From assembly GCA_009760855.2 (NCBI GenBank), contig WPIO01000013.1, positions 2,678,501-2,742,500 on the forward strand: a DNA stretch of 64,000 bases, written 5' to 3'. The position numbers and the translations under genes were made by a program. The DNA comes from Cristatella mucedo (Eukaryota; Bryozoa; Phylactolaemata; Cristatellidae). Within the stretch, counting starts at the first letter, position 1, and each line of letters starts with the position of its first letter. The notes under the pieces are model-generated. The model ran no database searches. It saw only the letters and a list, made by a program, of their open reading frames with translations, and was not told where the DNA came from. This document shows, in pieces, positions 1 to 64,000 of this stretch.

Positions 1-146
1 CTTCATTTACAGTGTGGCAGAAGAGCCTAGGCTGCTCACACTATCGCTTTGAGTGGGCAATAAAGGATTGTCTGCTGCAGGGCTCGAAACTACGACCTGA
101 GGTTGTGAGGTGCAAGCACCTTGCCCCTGGGCTAAGACCTAGGAGT
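1..146 (-). repeat. tRNA-derived SINE, family S1 copy
   Basis: Read on the minus strand it has a tRNA-like head (TTAGCCCAGGGG-type A box), a B-box-like GGTTTCGAGCC, then the S1 body GCAGTGGGCAATAAAGGAT and AGAGCCT in reverse. It is cut by the window edge. Better copies lie near 26.76 and 62.1 kb. Confidence 0.75.
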
Positions 147-647
147 AAAGATCCTAAGACAAGAATGGTTGAAGAACAGTAGTTAAGAGTTCCGAGAATC
201 GACGGTAGAGTCTCCTTGATGGTAGGTGCAAAAGCAATAATCCCTAGCTGATTCTGACAGATCCTGGCCAGACAAGACAGCCTGAAGCTGAAACGGCTAC
301 ATGCAAACACCTGGTTCGCTAGTTTGCCGTTCATAAGTGCCTGCCAAAACCATTTGTTCGGCAACAACCAATAGCTGCACGGCGTTCTCATTAGAAAAAA
401 AACATCAAAGCTGCTTCTCAACCACTATAAAACGCTCGGTAGGAATTGCAGTGGCCCATTTTACTGGCACCCTGAATCAGTCCGGTCCGAAGGCAGCGCC
501 ATCAGAATATTCACTTCGCAGTAGCTGAACTAGCCCCGTCTGTCTTCCCACTGTTTCCACGACATCTGCCTTAAGATGACATACAGCTGCCAGCACGGTA
601 ACACGAGCAAACTCCAGTCTGCACCTGACGTAAAGCAAGCGACTTAC

Positions 648-61578
<60,931 letters not shown>

Positions 61579-61869
61579 CTAAACACCAGAGGCGCAATTT
61601 CTTATGTCAGCCAACACAGTGCATTTTAGAGGGATCATTATATGGCCATTAGAGACACGTTTACCAAAATGCTTCAGCTTTGCTCTCCAGAAAGCAGGTA
61701 CATAGCTCAAAAAAACGTCAGCATTTTAATGATAACAATAATGCACTAATGGTATAGCAATATTTAAAAAAAGCATTATAGGCCCTAAGACAGCCAAATC
61801 TTTTCTATGGCACAGCGCTAAAAAAAAACATGTCAGTTGATAAATGAAATAATAGATTACGATTTCAAA

Positions 61870-64000
61870 ACGCGTAAGCACATAAAAGGCCAATTTTCAC
61901 AGACAGAGCAAATGTTAAGACGAACAGGTGGGTAGTTAGCTTCTTTTAAAATGCCAAGTCAAGGGATGTTGCAACGTCAGTCGGTAGTGAGTTCTCAGGG
62001 TTGGGAGCACAGCAACTGACAGCACGGTCTCTACAAGATTTTAGGTTGGTTTCAGGCATAGGCAATCAAAATAAATTAAAAAATACAGACTGATTCAACA
62101 GCTTCTTTTGTATAGCAACAGAAGAACCTTTAGGCAATCACCACTGCTTGCAGAGGCAAAAAAGGATCGCCCACTGATAGATTCGAACCCACGACCTCGA
62201 GGCCGAGGTCGCAAAGAGCAACCAGCTTAGCTAGTGTGCCATTAAGGCTCATCAACCAGAGCAGAGGGGCGAGTGGTGGGATGGAAGCATAATGAGGGAG
62301 CATCTCAGAGATGTAGGCCAAAGCAAAAAGATGACAGGACCTGAAAGTGAGTCATGGGATCTTGAAGCTGATGCTGATGCACTGCTTTATTTGGAGCTAG
62401 TGTAGACAGATGAAAAGTGGTGTAATTTGTCACTTATGACGTTCACGAGGACACAGACAAGCCTAGCTTTAGAGCTCCACATTAATTAAATTAAAGTAAA
62501 ATTAAATAAAGTGAGTTAAATTGTAATTAATTTAATTAATTAAAGCCTGCTTTTGCACGGGCCGATAGACCAATAGGTTGTGAGTTGCAAACGTCTAGAT
62601 AAGTTATCATAAATACATGAACCAGGTTGGCTGTTATACAGTTATCTAAGCAGCAGAATGTTTGCAATATTGCACACCCAAAAGTATGCAGCCTTGCCTG
62701 CAGAGCTGATAGGGTCATCAAGTGAAAGTTCATTTTGGAACTTGACACAGCAAATCCGTGTAAATGCTACCCAAAATACGCTTACCAAGACTAACTTGAA
62801 AATTAATAAATATTCTTAATAAGTAGCCTAATCACAGCTTCTCTGAAAGATGCAAGGACATAACTTGAGCAATAGAAATATTTATAATGTTTCGGGTGGT
62901 CATGCAGTGAAAGGTGATCTGGAATAAGGCTACAAGATTTTGTGCAGGGGCTAGAGATAGGTTTTCCAATTACTGAGTGACTAGGCTTGCCCATAACTTC
63001 AGAGTCAGTCTTATCGTCATTCAATTAGAGAAATCTTGCTGCCATCTAAAGTTACAATGTCAGTAAAACATGTTGCAACAGAGTTGGAAGAATTTGAGGC
63101 GGTGCTAGACAGCTGGAAGGATCCAACCGAAGGTACAGCTACAGTCAGCTAAGAAGGTACAGCTGCGGTCAGCTGCATAAAAATGAACGCCTAGTTTGTG
63201 TTAGGCATTTGCATGGGCAAGACTCGTTGAAATAAATTGTGAAAAGAATTGGACCAAGCACAGATCCGTAGGGTACATTCTACTTTTGTGGTTCCTCAGA
63301 CGACGGTTGACAGATAACATCTACACACTGAAACCTCCCACTGAGATCGAGCCTAAATCATTGCAGTGCAGTGCAAGTTGATGCCCAGGCAAGATATTAG
63401 GCACTCAATAATAACTTGGTAATTAATGGTATTAAAGGCTGCCAAAAGATAGAGCATAACTTGCTGAAGCACGACCTAAGTAGGCATCCCTAGGAAGGTC
63501 GCTATTCCCTTTCAGCTGTGCTAACTCTATTGACGATAAGCTCTAAAATCTTACAACAGCTTGCTTAGTTTGAACTTTTTATAGCAGAGTTTAGCTGGTC
63601 TGCCACTACTCGTTCCAGCTTATTTGATAAGTAGTTTAACGGAGTATGAAGTTGCTCATGTTCTTCTGATCTAGTGCCAACTTCTTAAAAAGTGGCTTGA
63701 CAGCAGGCTCTGTAAAAGATGCCGAGACCGGGCCTCAACTGAAGGACATGTGTTATTATAGCAGCCCAACTTGGCCATAGATGAATTGGTTCGACCAACA
63801 ATAATAGTCCTTGTACGACAGTCGATGGAAAGTCATGCTTTTGAAAGTTTCGGTTAGTGGTCATAGCTAGTTTAACATCTGTAGTCAACTATAGGCCACC
63901 TGGGCAGGACCATACATTATGCTAAGTCAGATGAGCAAACTCATTAAGAAAATCGAAAGCATCGTGCTGCAGCATTCATCTAATGAGACCAAGTCGGATG
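61870..64000 (-). mobile_element. Degraded LINE A copy with nested S1 SINE
   Basis: Minus strand, from the right edge: connector and early RT remnants (63.9-63.4 kb), a decayed GVPQG region (63.25 kb), NDDKTDSEVMGKPS (63.02-62.98 kb), LVHVFMITYLDVCNSQPIGL (62.63-62.56 kb) and the C-terminal block to 61.88 kb. Many stops. It fills the window upstream of exon 1. Confidence 0.85.
62088..62242 (-). repeat. tRNA-derived SINE, family S1, nested in LINE A
   Basis: Minus strand: head with GCTAAGCTGGTTGC, GTGGGTTCGAATC B box, AGTGGGCGATCCTTTTTTGC body and AGAAGCTGTTGAATCAGTC end. LINE A sequence flanks both sides. Confidence 0.85.

Noticed and set aside
41-421. 126-codon minus-strand frame as a possible next SZT2 exon
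   Set aside because: Its 3' part is S1 SINE sequence, and no phase-2 acceptor with an SZT2-like block was found between 1 and 647.

Overview
This is animal (metazoan) nuclear DNA. It is intron-rich and full of dinucleotide arrays, tRNA-derived SINEs, L2-like LINE fragments and small DNA transposons. I find no prokaryotic gene, CRISPR array or rRNA. One host gene explains the window: a minus-strand orthologue of SZT2, the largest subunit of the KICSTOR complex, which tethers GATOR1 at the lysosome and restrains mTORC1 when nutrients are scarce. I could place 30 consecutive coding exons from about 61.58 kb (5') down to 0.65 kb (3'). Every one of the 29 introns is GT-AG, and the reading phase is continuous across all of them. 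Together they give about 6.79 kb of coding sequence (about 2,260 codons), roughly the equivalent of human SZT2 residue 290 to past residue 2,000. The first coding exons lie beyond 64 kb and the C-terminal part lies beyond position 1.

Layout in gene order (right to left): 61.6-60.3 kb, N-terminal ITDG-type segment; 58.2-47.8 kb, exons 3-10, the best conserved block; 44.2-36.4 kb, exons 11-14; an 11.4-kb intron; 24.98-24.57 kb, exons 15-16; a 5.8-kb intron holding a LINE; 18.8-13.2 kb, a compact GC-rich cluster (exons 17-22) that includes a 1,191-nt exon 17; 10.9-0.65 kb, exons 23-30. I identify no other host gene on either strand. Two long plus-strand open frames (8.4-9.0 and 32.8-33.4 kb) have no recognisable domain.

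The introns carry at least three SINE-like families with RNA polymerase III B-box motifs, an L2-like LINE (family A) with ATT-repeat tails, and a second LINE (family B). One SINE family ends in the same tail as LINE A, as expected if it uses that LINE's reverse transcriptase. There is also a 186-bp hAT MITE whose ends and interior match my memory of the horizontally transferred SPIN (Space Invader) transposons, a 274-bp TA-flanked Tc1/mariner-type MITE, and a truncated U2 snRNA copy. Two LINE copies stop within about 10 nt of SZT2 splice donors.

The organism is probably an invertebrate: the exons are clearly orthologous to human SZT2 but look only about half identical over the best blocks. 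The phylum cannot be fixed from this window. The comparison with human SZT2 is from memory, not from a computed alignment.
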